From Vibrio neptunius (GTDB lineage: Bacteria > Pseudomonadota > Gammaproteobacteria > Enterobacterales > Vibrionaceae), in NCBI GenBank assembly GCA_019339365.1, contig CP079859.1:3162001-3226000 (forward strand): a stretch of DNA of 64,000 nt, in the 5' to 3' direction. Of the stretch, positions 41,485-50,766 are shown piece after piece; within the stretch, counting starts at the first letter, position 1; each line of letters starts with the position of its first letter. The position numbers were made by a program, and so were the translations under genes. The notes below the pieces were generated by a model. The model searched no databases and was not told the origin of the DNA. It saw nothing but the letters and a program-made list of their open reading frames with translations.

Positions 41485-41851
41485 GGGGCTGATTTAGGAT
41501 TCGACAGGAATTTTGCAGTCTGAGGTGCATGCCGTGGGGCGGTTGGCCACGTAAAAAGCCGCAAAAAAATAGTCGCAAACGACGAAAACTACGCACTAGC
41601 AGCTTAATAACCTGCTCAGAGCTCTCTCGCCCTAGCTTCCGCACGTAAGACGGGGACCAACGAGAGATCAAACCCAAACGCGCTAGCCCGGATTCTCCCG
41701 CCTGAGAGATGAACGGCGAAATTTAATTCAGGATAGTCACTTACTGGCGTGTCGGTTCGCAGGTATTTGGTGAATGTAAAGATCGACTAAGCATGTAGTA
41801 CCAATGATGAATGGTTTTTGGACGCGGGTTCAACTCCCGCCAGCTCCACCA
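41485..41851 (+). ncRNA. ssrA: tmRNA (transfer-messenger RNA)
   Basis: 367-nt gene. The tRNA-like acceptor pairs GGGGCTG with CAGCTCC and ends in encoded CCA. The T arm reads GTTCAACTC. The tag frame (41575-41604) encodes ANDENYALAA followed by TAA TAA. The 3' end of ssrA is the known attachment site for the V. cholerae pathogenicity island; no integrase gene follows here. Confidence 0.97.
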
Positions 41852-41860
41852 AACGTTTGG

Positions 41861-41892
41861 AAAGGGCCAACTCGAAAGGGTTGGCCCTTTTT
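41861..41892 (+). terminator. Rho-independent terminator after ssrA
   Basis: Perfect 10-bp stem AAAGGGCCAA/TTGGCCCTTT with a 10-base loop, and a T run. Confidence 0.9.
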
Positions 41893-42024
41893 GTATCTAA
41901 AACAAAAGCAATCAGAAGTAGCCTAAGACTACGCGAAAGATATCTGGCGTTCATATGAGCGGCAGGTTTGTAGTGGTCAACTAAACCCAAAACAACTAGA
42001 GTGTGTTTTAAATACAGGTAAACT

Positions 42025-42306
42025 ATGAGTTCGATAGAGTGTTCTAAAAGCTACACATTGTTGATGTCTCGGTTCCTATCAGGTCAACTTACGGGAGCTC
42101 AATTTGAGGAACGATACCTAGAGATGTTCAAGAATGAATCGAGACCAATGCCCGAGAATGTCTACCAAGTCCTCAATAGCTTGTTCTATTGTGTCGATGC
42201 TTACTGTAGCGATCCGGACTTACGTGATGATGACGATTTGGACGATTCACTTCTCTTAGCTCGTACTCAGGATGCCTATGACCTACTGACTCAACATGAT
42301 AAGTAG
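42025..42306 (+). CDS. Colicin-immunity-like (self-protective) domain protein
   Basis: 93-residue acidic soluble protein. The sequence SYTLLMSRFLSGQLTGAQFE with ERYLEMFKNE, then SLFYCVDAYCSDPDLRDDDD, matches the general pattern of the bacterial colicin-like immunity family (PF09204) as I recall it. No toxin gene is adjacent. It lies 173 bases past the ssrA end. It could be an orphan immunity protein or simply a domesticated relative; function not shown. Confidence 0.55.
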   Translation: MSSIECSKSYTLLMSRFLSGQLTGAQFEERYLEMFKNESRPMPENVYQVLNSLFYCVDAYCSDPDLRDDDDLDDSLLLARTQDAYDLLTQHDK

Positions 42307-42321
42307 CGGTTGAGACACCGA

Positions 42322-42396
42322 CTCCGATAGCTCGAGTGTATTGAGCTATCGGCCAATGATGTTGATTTAAGATAAGCCCGCTAGCGGGCTTTTTTG
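42322..42396. terminator. Two hairpins after immunity-like gene
   Basis: First stem CCGATAGCTC/GAGCTATCGG (42322-42353) has no T tract. Second stem AGCCCGC/GCGGGCT (42375-42390) runs into six T and is a proper terminator. Confidence 0.8.
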
Positions 42397-42605
42397 ATGC
42401 TTTAGGAACAAGACAACAGCAGAGGTAATACAACAGAGGCAGGCAATTTTACGTCTATTTTCGGCTAAGTAACCAAAGCTCGCCGCATGACAAAGCTCGT
42501 CAGTGTTTGCCTTAACAAGGCTCGTGTGCTGTGCTGTCGCTGACCAGAAATCAGCCATGATGACGATAGTCAGCCAAGTATTTGATATCACAGCAATCTT
42601 GATGA
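42397..42605. other. Gene-free region before M15 peptidase
   Basis: About 210 bases with no credible ORF or repeat; it holds the 3' flank of the M15 peptidase gene. Confidence 0.4.
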
Positions 42606-43415
42606 TTAAAACGCTTGTACTGTTTTGTACGCACACATCGCTCGCGCCTTCTCACTTCCCTCCGCTTCATTTTGCTCGAAACAATGGCGATATGACGCAA
42701 CGTATTGGTTGAATGCTTCCATTGCATCGGGTTTAGGTTGATTTACCAGCTTTTCAATAAATTGACGCGACCCGACTTCGAAATGCTGAGTGTCTATCGG
42801 CGTATTCCAGTCCCCGCCCCAGATAAGGAACCCGTGGTATGCGAAAAGCTCTGTGACCTCTTCGGCCATGCCTTGACGTTCGATCTCATTTCGAGCTCGA
42901 AAACGAGTTCGGTTAATGTAGTTATCTACTGATTGAATCGGTTTAACTGTGATTTTGCCATCTGAGCCAAATTCTAGAAACGGGTTTTGTACCGGGTTGA
43001 TATCAATGGCGACACCATAAGCATGTTTCGACCAACTAGACCCGCCAGTGATAGAGCGAGCATTGAAAGCACTGCTGTTGTTCGCGGCCATAGAAGCAGT
43101 ATCATCGCCTCGAAATTCACGCATTAAGCGCGCAGAATGAAGCGGAAACTGACGTTTATGTAGCTCGGTGAAAATCCGCTCTACGGAAGGGGCAACAACA
43201 TCGAACACTATCATGCTGCCCTGCTGAGTTTGCCCATCAAAGTGAGTAAAGTCGAAATCAACTTTAGAAAGTCGATCACAGCCTAATGGAGCGCCCTCAT
43301 TCAACACCCCTTGACTTTTCATCATACTACATTGCCATTCTGAAATAGGGGCGATTTTAGCGTAACCCGTTGAACTCAATAAGGCAGTGAGCAGGCCCAC
43401 CCAGTATATTTTCAT
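42606..43415 (-). CDS. M15-family peptidase, exported
   Basis: 269-residue protein with a signal peptide (MKIYWVGLLTALLSSTGYAK). The peptidase domain carries SWSKHAYGVAIDINP (His and Asp zinc ligands) and DTQHFEV (third ligand His), the pattern of peptidase M15 D-Ala-D-Ala carboxypeptidase/endopeptidase-like enzymes. So it probably trims cross-linked or stem peptides of peptidoglycan in the periplasm. Cys residues near the N- and C-termini may form disulphides. Single gene. Confidence 0.82.
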   Translation of the reverse strand: MKIYWVGLLTALLSSTGYAKIAPISEWQCSMMKSQGVLNEGAPLGCDRLSKVDFDFTHFDGQTQQGSMIVFDVVAPSVERIFTELHKRQFPLHSARLMREFRGDDTASMAANNSSAFNARSITGGSSWSKHAYGVAIDINPVQNPFLEFGSDGKITVKPIQSVDNYINRTRFRARNEIERQGMAEEVTELFAYHGFLIWGGDWNTPIDTQHFEVGSRQFIEKLVNQPKPDAMEAFNQYVASYRHCFEQNEAEGSEKARAMCAYKTVQAF

Positions 43416-43589
43416 TTCGCTTTTATCAACGTATTTTCAACCCAAAGTGGGCTTATTCTAACCAATGGTCTGATTAGACGTGATATTTAAAACAGCGGGT
43501 TGAGTCAAAGTGTGACGCTGACTGCGGAAGGTGTTTTGCTCAAATAGGCAATAGAGGTAACGTTGAAGATCAACCGACAAACGGAAAGA

Positions 43590-43627
43590 AACACTCAATA
43601 GGCAAGCCAAACTTTCTATTGAGTGTT
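43590..43627 (-). terminator. Hairpin after PAS-MCP gene
   Basis: Perfect 12-bp stem AACACTCAATAG/CTATTGAGTGTT with a 14-base loop. On the minus strand it is followed by a T-rich tract (TCTTTCCGTTT). Confidence 0.7.
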
Positions 43628-43643
43628 CACAAGATGACTGTAA

Positions 43644-44954
43644 TCACGCTTCGCTGTTTTTAAAACTATTCACCGCAGAGGCGACACTTTCTGAGCCAGT
43701 GTAGATTTCATCCATGGTTTCTGAAACCGTTTGAATTTTTCCGCTTGCCTCCTGAGCCACAGAATTAACCTCGTTCATTGCTTGAGTGACTTCTTTGGTC
43801 AAGGACATATTCTTATTCACAACTTGGGTAATTTCTTCCGTCGATTCGGACGTTCTTGAAGCCAGTTTTCGCACTTCATCTGCTACAACAGCAAAGCCCC
43901 TTCCCTGATCACCAGCCCGCGCAGCCTCAATCGCTGCATTCAGTGCCAGCAAATTGGTTTGCTCCGCAATACTGCCAATGGTTTTGACAATTTCGGATAC
44001 ATCATCAGACAGCGTGGCTAGTTCATCAATCTGACTGATCGATGCCGTGAGGTTATCCATCATTTTTTGTGAAATACCTACGGTTTCTTGAAGTACCTGA
44101 TTGCCGTTCTGCGCCACTTGAGAGGTTTGCAACGCTGTTGAATAAGCAATGTTTGCCGCTTCTGCAATCGCCATTTCACGAGTGACATCAGCGGTAATAT
44201 CGGAAGCGAATTTAACAATTTTATACACCTCTCCCTTTTCATTGCGAACTGGGCTATATGAAGCTTGGATCCACAGTTCTTCTCCATAACTTGTCTTGCG
44301 TAGAAAACGACCGGAAAAAGCCCGACCTTGCGCCAGTTCACGCCAGAAATTAGGATTTTCATGATAAAACTCATCAAAGCAGAACATGCGATGGTGCTGC
44401 CCTTGGACCTGCTCCATTGAGTAGCCAAGAGCAGTTAAGAAGTTTTTATTTGCATCGATGATCGTGCCGTCAGGCTGAAACTCAATCACCGCGAAATTTT
44501 GATGCAGTGCCGCAATAAGATCTTTATCGGCTCGTGCTTGTTTGACTTTCTCTGTCACGTCACTGGCTATTTTTATTACACTAGTTACTGCGCCAGTATC
44601 GTTAAATACTGGGAAATAGGTCGCCTCTATGATGACCAAATCTCCAGACTTACTGTAACGTTCGAAAGTACCCGATTTCACTTCACCTCGTCCCAGAGAT
44701 TGCCAGAAACGCGAGTATTCAGAGCTCTGTACGTAGCTTTTATCACAAAAAATACGATGATGTTTACCAACTAGCTCTTCCAGTTGATAACCCATCGCTT
44801 TTAAAAACAACGAACTGGCTGTTTTGATCTTCCCTTGAGGATCAAATTCAATCGTGACCAAGGCCTGATTCATGGAGGCGACAATTAGATGGTAATTCTG
44901 CTGTCGAATACGCTTTTGTTCCGCTTCTTCGGTCTTTTTTTCAAATGGCCACAT
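43644..44954 (-). CDS. Soluble PAS-PAS methyl-accepting chemotaxis protein
   Basis: 436-residue receptor without a transmembrane segment. Two PAS domains in tandem (about 22-140 and 143-265) share the repeated pattern GKHHRIFCD and GQHHRMFCF, then an MCP signalling domain with the highly conserved tip [20 protein letters not shown] and [17 protein letters not shown]. The layout matches Aer-like or BdlA receptors; BdlA controls biofilm dispersion in Pseudomonas. PAS domains of this type often bind heme or flavin, but ligand cannot be told here. It should report to CheA/CheW in the cytosol. Confidence 0.88.
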   Translation of the reverse strand: MWPFEKKTEEAEQKRIRQQNYHLIVASMNQALVTIEFDPQGKIKTASSLFLKAMGYQLEELVGKHHRIFCDKSYVQSSEYSRFWQSLGRGEVKSGTFERYSKSGDLVIIEATYFPVFNDTGAVTSVIKIASDVTEKVKQARADKDLIAALHQNFAVIEFQPDGTIIDANKNFLTALGYSMEQVQGQHHRMFCFDEFYHENPNFWRELAQGRAFSGRFLRKTSYGEELWIQASYSPVRNEKGEVYKIVKFASDITADVTREMAIAEAANIAYSTALQTSQVAQNGNQVLQETVGISQKMMDNLTASISQIDELATLSDDVSEIVKTIGSIAEQTNLLALNAAIEAARAGDQGRGFAVVADEVRKLASRTSESTEEITQVVNKNMSLTKEVTQAMNEVNSVAQEASGKIQTVSETMDEIYTGSESVASAVNSFKNSEA

Positions 44955-45172
44955 ATCTCGAATACTCCCCGTACTTTTGCATTGTTCAAGTGTAGCACCA
45001 GCCTAAATTATAGACATATCAATAAAGAGTGAGCAGTCTGCCCACCACTTTATCGGACTTAAAGCGCAGTTTTTCCTGAAAGTAAAGTGAGAACATTGAC
45101 TCAAATATGCAACAAAACAAATATCAATTAGATTAGTATAATCTAGTAGATCAATACGTAAGGTGTGCATCA

Positions 45173-46816
45173 ATGATGATTTCTGTATTCAGAGTTTTAT
45201 GTGTTCTTAGTCTGTCTTTGTCTTCAGTTTATACACTTGCTAGTGAACGTTTTCCTTTGGCTCCACCGGACACGAGTAGCCCGCAAGCAACCTACCTCAG
45301 CTTCATCCACTTGGTCGAGCAAGCCAACCAAACCCTGTTAGAACTGCCTTCCTTACCGACAACAGAGAAAGAAGCGGCCAAACAATCGGTGTATGCTCTG
45401 TTCGATAAAGCAATGCAATGTTTTGATCTCTCTGAAATCCCAAAATCGAGCAAGCAACGAGTTGCACTAGAGTCCGTTATGCTGATGAAAGAGATCCTCG
45501 ATCGCCTTCCAGAGTTTGAAGCTACATCGATTCCCGATCAAAAAAATATCGCCTATTGGCGGCTGCCTCACACTCAATTGGTGATTGAAAAACAAAGCGA
45601 TGGTCAATACTTATTCTCAGCTCAAACCGTCGATAAGCTCTATTCCAACTATCAGCTTGTCAAACATTTGCCTAACCGCAACGGCGCAGTCGATGACTTT
45701 TATCAGTTTTACTCTCTGAGTGCAGGGAAACTGATTCCACCAGCTTGGTTTGGTTATATTGAAGCCCTCCCAGATGCGTTCATGATAGAGTTTTCTGATC
45801 AAGCAGTATGGCAGTGGATCGCATTGGCGATAGTCTGCCTAGTGTTATTTGCTTACGGTTACGCTGTTTATCGCTATCTTGGTAGGACTATATTGACCCC
45901 AGTAGTAATGGCGGTGGGAATTGGCGTTTTCTTATATTTGATCAGCCACGAAATCAATATGACGGGCAAGTTAATGTCGACTTTGAACGTCTCTGGTGAG
46001 CTATTGATCTGGCTTTTAGTGACTCAGTCAGCTTACCTAGTTGGCTACAGAGCTTGCACAATTTTACCCAATCGAAGCGAGAATACCTCCGAGTTACGCC
46101 AAAGCGTGACACAAATTGTAGGGACTCTGGTCGGCTCTGCTTTAGCCGTGTCGATCTTTGGCTATGGCTTAAGCCGTATCGGCGTTCCAGTCTACGGTAT
46201 CGTCACTGGCTTAAGCCTCGGTGGTATGGCTATCGCACTTGCGATTAGACCGACGATGGAAAACCTGATTGGTGGCGTGATACTGTTTATGGACAAATCA
46301 TTGTCTGTAGGTGACTACTGCAAAATTGGCCAAGTCTCTGGTGTTGTTGAGCGTATAGGCGTACGTTCGACGCGAATTCGAGCGAAAGATCGCACCCAAA
46401 TAACCATTGCGAATGGCGACTTGGTCAAAATGGAAATCGTCAACTTCACTCGTCGAGATCGCTATCCGTTTAGTACTCAGATAGGTCTGCGATACGAGAC
46501 GTCTATGCCTCAAGTCGAACAGATTGCCTATGAAATAAAAACAGCGTTTTTGGCACACCCAGATGTACTCGAATCGCCCCTACGCGTCCATTTTTCAGGC
46601 TTTGACAAATACAGTTTAAACATTGATGTATTGGCTCATATTGATACTAAAGACAGAAATGAGTTCTTGCAATTGCAGCAAGATTTACTGATGCGTATTG
46701 AACAAATTGTTAAAGCGAATCAAGCAGAGTTTGCTCTGCCAGCCCAAACGACCTACTTGCAAATGAAATCAAACTCAGTAGAACAAATCCGAGCCGAATC
46801 AGAAGCGCTTAGTTAA
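45173..46816 (+). CDS. MscS-family mechanosensitive channel
   Basis: 547 residues. A signal peptide (1-23) and a long periplasmic N-terminal region (about 24-205) precede four to five membrane helices (about 213-335), of which the last is the pore helix (YGIVTGLSLGGMAIALAIRP). The MscS beta domain follows: DYCKIGQVSGVVERIGVRST and ITIANGDLVKMEIVNFTRRD. It opens under hypo-osmotic stress to release solutes. The start is ATG at 45173 (a second ATG follows directly). Single gene, followed by a lysozyme relic. Confidence 0.9.
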   Translation: MMISVFRVLCVLSLSLSSVYTLASERFPLAPPDTSSPQATYLSFIHLVEQANQTLLELPSLPTTEKEAAKQSVYALFDKAMQCFDLSEIPKSSKQRVALESVMLMKEILDRLPEFEATSIPDQKNIAYWRLPHTQLVIEKQSDGQYLFSAQTVDKLYSNYQLVKHLPNRNGAVDDFYQFYSLSAGKLIPPAWFGYIEALPDAFMIEFSDQAVWQWIALAIVCLVLFAYGYAVYRYLGRTILTPVVMAVGIGVFLYLISHEINMTGKLMSTLNVSGELLIWLLVTQSAYLVGYRACTILPNRSENTSELRQSVTQIVGTLVGSALAVSIFGYGLSRIGVPVYGIVTGLSLGGMAIALAIRPTMENLIGGVILFMDKSLSVGDYCKIGQVSGVVERIGVRSTRIRAKDRTQITIANGDLVKMEIVNFTRRDRYPFSTQIGLRYETSMPQVEQIAYEIKTAFLAHPDVLESPLRVHFSGFDKYSLNIDVLAHIDTKDRNEFLQLQQDLLMRIEQIVKANQAEFALPAQTTYLQMKSNSVEQIRAESEALS

Positions 46817-46826
46817 ATTGATTAAT

Positions 46827-47337
46827 ATGAAGGAAAAGTGCCTCATATGTACCTCGATACCCGTGGGAACGTCACAGTAGGGGTTGGGTATTTAATTGCC
46901 ACTACGCACCAGGCTAAAAATTACAGCTTATCCATTCATCTTCAAGGAAAATAGCAACAAAGTCGGAGATGATACAAGAGTTCACACAAATAAGGAGGCT
47001 TCCCTATGGGCGAAAATATGGTGCAGGTTTTTACCAAAGACACACTAGTCTGATTCTCAGTGACCAAGCCATGCTTAGTATGATGGAGCAGCACATCGAG
47101 AACTTTGAGAACGAGCTGTGAGCTATCTATGGAAAAACAAACTTTGAACAGTTGCCAGACAAAGTTAAGTTGGCGCTATTGGATATGATCTTTAGCTTGG
47201 GCAAGCCTAAGCTTCAAAATACGTTTGTAAAATTTAACCAGCATATTCAATCGGGAAATTTCCAAAAAGCGGCGCAGGAATGTCGCCGACGAGGTATTTC
47301 AGACAACCGTAATCAGTATGTAAGGTCCCTACTCTAA
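46827..47337 (+). pseudogene. Degraded phage-type lysozyme (GH24-like) relic
   Basis: Three frames carry pieces of a T4-type lysozyme-like protein. About 46829-46950 encodes YEGKVPHMYLDTRGNVTVGV, the conserved core after the catalytic Glu. About 47040-47115 encodes LSDQAMLSMMEQHIENFENE followed by an in-frame TGA. 47119-47337 encodes QLPDKVKLALLDMIFSLGKP and a tail with GNFQKAAQECRRRGISDNRN. No start or N-terminal domain remains. With several lesions and an in-frame stop, this is true decay, unlike the homopolymer breaks elsewhere. Confidence 0.75.
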
Positions 47338-47351
47338 AACACATAAAAAAA

Positions 47352-47367
47352 GCGCCCCATTGGGGCG
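47352..47367 (-). terminator. Terminator after propeptide-like gene
   Basis: Perfect stem GCGCCCCA/TGGGGCGC (no extra loop bases beyond the turn), followed on the minus strand by seven T. Confidence 0.85.
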
Positions 47368-47373
47368 CGTTGC

Positions 47374-47721
47374 TTACTGTGAGTATAGACGCCGGATAGG
47401 CTCAGGCTCAACATAATCAATCAGCTTGTCATTACTCAACTTATCGATTTGCTCCTGAGTGGCCGACACCACCAGCACCTGCTGGTTATCGAGTACATCG
47501 ATAACGTCAATACCGTTCGAATGAAGAAGCTCTCTAGCTTGTTGTTCTTTGCCTTCATGATACTTGACAAAGAATCGTGGTTGCTCTGCCGCGGCCTGTG
47601 CAGGCCTATCATCCACTGGGGGAAACGCTGGGTTCCCAGCCATTGCAATGGCAGAGAAAGTCGCGACTAATAGACTGAGAGCGCCAGCACTTGGCAATGA
47701 CCTTAATATCTGCTTCTTCAT
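47374..47721 (-). CDS. Secreted stand-alone inhibitor-I9-like (subtilase propeptide-like) protein
   Basis: 115 residues with a signal peptide (MKKQILRSLPSAGALSLLVA, cleavage near AMAG). The mature part RFFVKYHEGKEQQARELL, then VLVVSATQEQIDKLS and IDYVEPEPIRRLYSQ, parallels the propeptide of the neighbouring protease (KYIVKFKEDAPAPFS, LYSVEMDDGDLSALREN, VEYVEVDPPRYLL). It looks like a free-standing I9-type inhibitor or intramolecular-chaperone domain acting in trans. The start is ATG at 47721 with AAGGAG upstream; it begins nine bases after the protease stop on the same strand, so the two form an operon. Confidence 0.8.
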   Translation of the reverse strand: MKKQILRSLPSAGALSLLVATFSAIAMAGNPAFPPVDDRPAQAAAEQPRFFVKYHEGKEQQARELLHSNGIDVIDVLDNQQVLVVSATQEQIDKLSNDKLIDYVEPEPIRRLYSQ

Positions 47722-47730
47722 ACTCACTCC

Positions 47731-50097
47731 TTATTGAAATGATAGTGTCCAGCTATTGATGCTACCCGTGTCTTGGTTAGCGCTATCAACTGCGTTCAAT
47801 GTCCAGGTTCCTTTAGATTCAAAACCACTGAAATCAGCTTGGTAAGTCTCCTTGATGTTGTTGGCCGAACTACCCGTATTGTCATGCAGTGTCACCTGAC
47901 CACCCGTCGGTGACGTTAGCGTCACACGTAGGTCACCAATGTAGGTATGACTGATGTCCAGTTCAACCGATACCGTACCCGCATCACCGGAACGTGATAC
48001 ATCCAATGAACTCGTAGCACCCGCGCTGTTGTCATCTGGAATGACTAGAGTCTCTGAGTTAGTAAAGCGTGACGGCGTTTGGTTCCCGGAATCTGCACCA
48101 TTATGCGTTGCAACCAGAGATGCACCACTGTACGCCGAGTAGCCGTATACCAATACTTCATAGGTACCTGCAGAACTGACGTTCAGTGAACAACTTTCAC
48201 CGTTACCTTGCTCCCATGAGCGGCAATCATAGGTACCCGTACTAGGCGTACCATTGAAGCGCACATACATATCCGCATCCCCAGTACCACCACTTAGGTT
48301 AAAGGTAGCTTGAGTCGCCCCAGCAGGGACTTCGAACGTGTAAATCGTGCTTGATTTGCTTCCGCCAGATAACGACGTTTTTGCTACACCATTCTCAAGC
48401 ACTTTACTTAGATCGACTGGGCCATTACAGCCAGAATCCAAGTAAGTCTTCGCCGCGTCCGCATTCACCAAACCATAACCTGTGCGGTTGTCACGACCTT
48501 CAGAATCGATGTCCGTTGCCGATGCTGTCAGTGCTTTGCGTATTTGTTGCGCTGTACACGTTGGGTGGTAGCTCCAGACTAACCCCGCAACCCCCGCTAC
48601 GTGCGGCGTCGCCATAGATGTACCATTGTAATACTCGTAATCTTCACCCTTGGTGGTTTTAACCGTTACGGTCTGACCAAGCTGATTCGCCAGTTCTAGG
48701 CCGAATTCGCGGTCAACTGTGACAGAAACCATACGATAGTCGTCGTTATCATCAAGTACAAATGGGCTCTGTAAACCAGACAATGCTTGATTACTGTATA
48801 CGATCGCAGCTTTTGCCCCTGCGCTGTAACACGCCTTAACTGGGTTAATTTCTGGGCGAACCCCTGTGGCTTGATTTTCAATACGCTCAGTCAGACAGAT
48901 CTTGCCTGACATATCACCACAGTTGTAGCTACCTGAAGAGATATCACAAGCCGCAAGAGGTGCAGTAACGGTGCCTGCAATTGGATCGGATTTGTATGGA
49001 TTATTAACATCAGCCGGGACTCTCAGGATTTTACGATTGTGCGGAACGACACCGCGATCGAAGTTGCTCACTCCGTTAATCGTAATATCTGCCAGCACAC
49101 CTTCACCGACGGTCACAGTTGAGAGCACTGCAACCCCTGGCGCTGCGATGTCCACTTGATCTGTCGCTTGAGAAAAAGCAGCATGCTGATTTTTGTTGTC
49201 CACAGCCGCCACTGACATCACAGAATCGTAAGATGCTGGGTAACTATGCGCTGTATTACCGGAGTTACCTGCCGCAGCAATAAGTAGCACACCATTATCA
49301 TACAGCGACTGAAGCGCATTACGTTCCGTTCTGCTCGACTGGCTACCCCCTAGGCTCATATTAACGACATCAGCGCCATTATCCGCACAAGTTTGGATCG
49401 CCTTGACCAAGCTTGAGGAATATCCCCAACCCGCCTCATTAAACACCTTCACAATATGCAGATTCACGTTCTGGTTTGGCATCACGCCTTTAACGCCTTC
49501 GTTGTTAGCAATCGCGGCAATGGTACCTGCAACGTGAGTACCGTGAGCGTTATTGTTACCCGGAGAACTCCACGAACCGGTTCCACTGTCGTTGGTGCCT
49601 TGCACACGGTTGCCACTCAGGTCGTTGTGACTGATGTCGTAACCTGAATCAATAATACACACAGTACGGTTCCCCGCATTGGAATCACTCAACAGCTGAG
49701 CATTAACGGCATTAAAGCCCCAAGGCGTGGTTTCGCTTAATAGGTAGCGGGGAGGATCGACCTCAACATATTCGACTTGGCTATTTTCACGCAGTGCCGA
49801 CAGATCACCGTCATCCATTTCCACACTGTAAAGCGCTTGGTTACCCAATTTTTCTACTTTGCTAGCTTTCACTTCATCTAATACCGCTTCACGCGTTTTC
49901 GATGGAGCCACTACTGAACGAGCCATTGAGAATGGTGCGGGTGCATCTTCTTTGAACTTGACTATATATTTAGTCGGGAGATTGGCTTCATTAAAGCCCA
50001 TTGGCGACGCTGCAAACGCAGACGTAGCACCAGCCATAGCCACTGTGATTGACGATAGGACGAACATCCCTTTGGTTTTATTTATCATGTTGTGCAT
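47731..50097 (-). CDS. Secreted S8 subtilisin-like serine protease
   Basis: 788 residues: signal peptide (about 1-29), I9 propeptide (about 38-118), then an S8 catalytic domain with Asp in TVCIIDSGYD, His in NAHGTHVAGTIAAI and Ser in NGTSMATPHVAGVAGLV. A PA-type insert lies between His and Ser (about 345-500). C-terminal: a PPC (bacterial pre-peptidase) domain (about 575-650), then a P/homoB proprotein-convertase domain (about 685-788). An extracellular broad-range protease is expected. Cys residues suggest disulphides. Followed by the trans propeptide-like gene. Confidence 0.92.
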   Translation of the reverse strand: MHNMINKTKGMFVLSSITVAMAGATSAFAASPMGFNEANLPTKYIVKFKEDAPAPFSMARSVVAPSKTREAVLDEVKASKVEKLGNQALYSVEMDDGDLSALRENSQVEYVEVDPPRYLLSETTPWGFNAVNAQLLSDSNAGNRTVCIIDSGYDISHNDLSGNRVQGTNDSGTGSWSSPGNNNAHGTHVAGTIAAIANNEGVKGVMPNQNVNLHIVKVFNEAGWGYSSSLVKAIQTCADNGADVVNMSLGGSQSSRTERNALQSLYDNGVLLIAAAGNSGNTAHSYPASYDSVMSVAAVDNKNQHAAFSQATDQVDIAAPGVAVLSTVTVGEGVLADITINGVSNFDRGVVPHNRKILRVPADVNNPYKSDPIAGTVTAPLAACDISSGSYNCGDMSGKICLTERIENQATGVRPEINPVKACYSAGAKAAIVYSNQALSGLQSPFVLDDNDDYRMVSVTVDREFGLELANQLGQTVTVKTTKGEDYEYYNGTSMATPHVAGVAGLVWSYHPTCTAQQIRKALTASATDIDSEGRDNRTGYGLVNADAAKTYLDSGCNGPVDLSKVLENGVAKTSLSGGSKSSTIYTFEVPAGATQATFNLSGGTGDADMYVRFNGTPSTGTYDCRSWEQGNGESCSLNVSSAGTYEVLVYGYSAYSGASLVATHNGADSGNQTPSRFTNSETLVIPDDNSAGATSSLDVSRSGDAGTVSVELDISHTYIGDLRVTLTSPTGGQVTLHDNTGSSANNIKETYQADFSGFESKGTWTLNAVDSANQDTGSINSWTLSFQ

Positions 50098-50766
50098 TTG
50101 CTCTGATCCTTTTTGAGCTATTATTATTCACTTTATTCTCATGAACAGTCATTCCCAATAACTACTCAAGAGAACATTAGCTATAAATTATGCTTATAAA
50201 ATATCCAATGTTTTATAAAATAAAACCTTCACAAACAGGCAAAAAATCAACTAAACAACAATTTTGGTTAACATATAAAGGTCAATAAAAAGCCTTAAAA
50301 AGCAATTGGTTAATAAGCCAATTTGAATTTATAGATGGATTTATTGAGTATTTATTCTAAAAATCAAGCAGCATTGATAACGGTTTCAGCTAACAAAAGT
50401 ACCGAACAAATCGAGGAGAAAGCATAAATGCCAAATTAGTCATTAAGATAAATAAACAAGAGTAACTAGGACAAAGAGACTTCGCTGATGCTCCATCACA
50501 TAACAAATAACGGCTTCCAAACACGCTCGCTTATCCATTTGAATAGTTTCTCTATCCAGTGTATCTCCTGATTTAAGATTGGAGATGCAGTTACCATACT
50601 CATCAACAACCCAATCATTTACAGATAGATATCAAAATCTCGATGAAACTCATCCCACTGAACTCAATTTCTATTGCAATTTAGTAAAATAGATTGAAAA
50701 CTCTAATTTAAACCGAATCGGTTCTATCGGTTTCATGACGTACTCGAATTAGAAAGGGAAAGTGTT
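50098..50766. other. Long AT-rich intergenic region
   Basis: About 670 bases between divergent genes. Most (50100-50440) is AT-rich with no ORF; it presumably holds the protease promoter. A decayed ORF on the minus strand fills about 50443-50690. The plsC promoter must be at the right edge. Confidence 0.5.
50443..50622 (-). pseudogene. Remnant ORF of unknown gene
   Basis: A minus-strand open stretch without a start codon encodes VNDWVVDEYGNCISNLKSGD, DTLDRETIQMDKRACLEAVI and a hydrophobic end, closing with TAA. Just upstream, another frame gives VQWDEFHRDFDIYL, which would join if one base were added near 50622, but a stop lies before it. It reads like a real protein fragment with lesions. 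I do not recognise the family. Confidence 0.35.

Noticed and set aside
41787..41990. Minus-strand ORF ending across the tmRNA 3' end
   Set aside because: Antisense to tmRNA 3' end and its terminator; an artefact of the tRNA-like domain.
41852..42024. Duplicated ssrA 3' end (island attachment scar) downstream of tmRNA
   Set aside because: No second copy of the acceptor/T-arm sequence was found in this interval.
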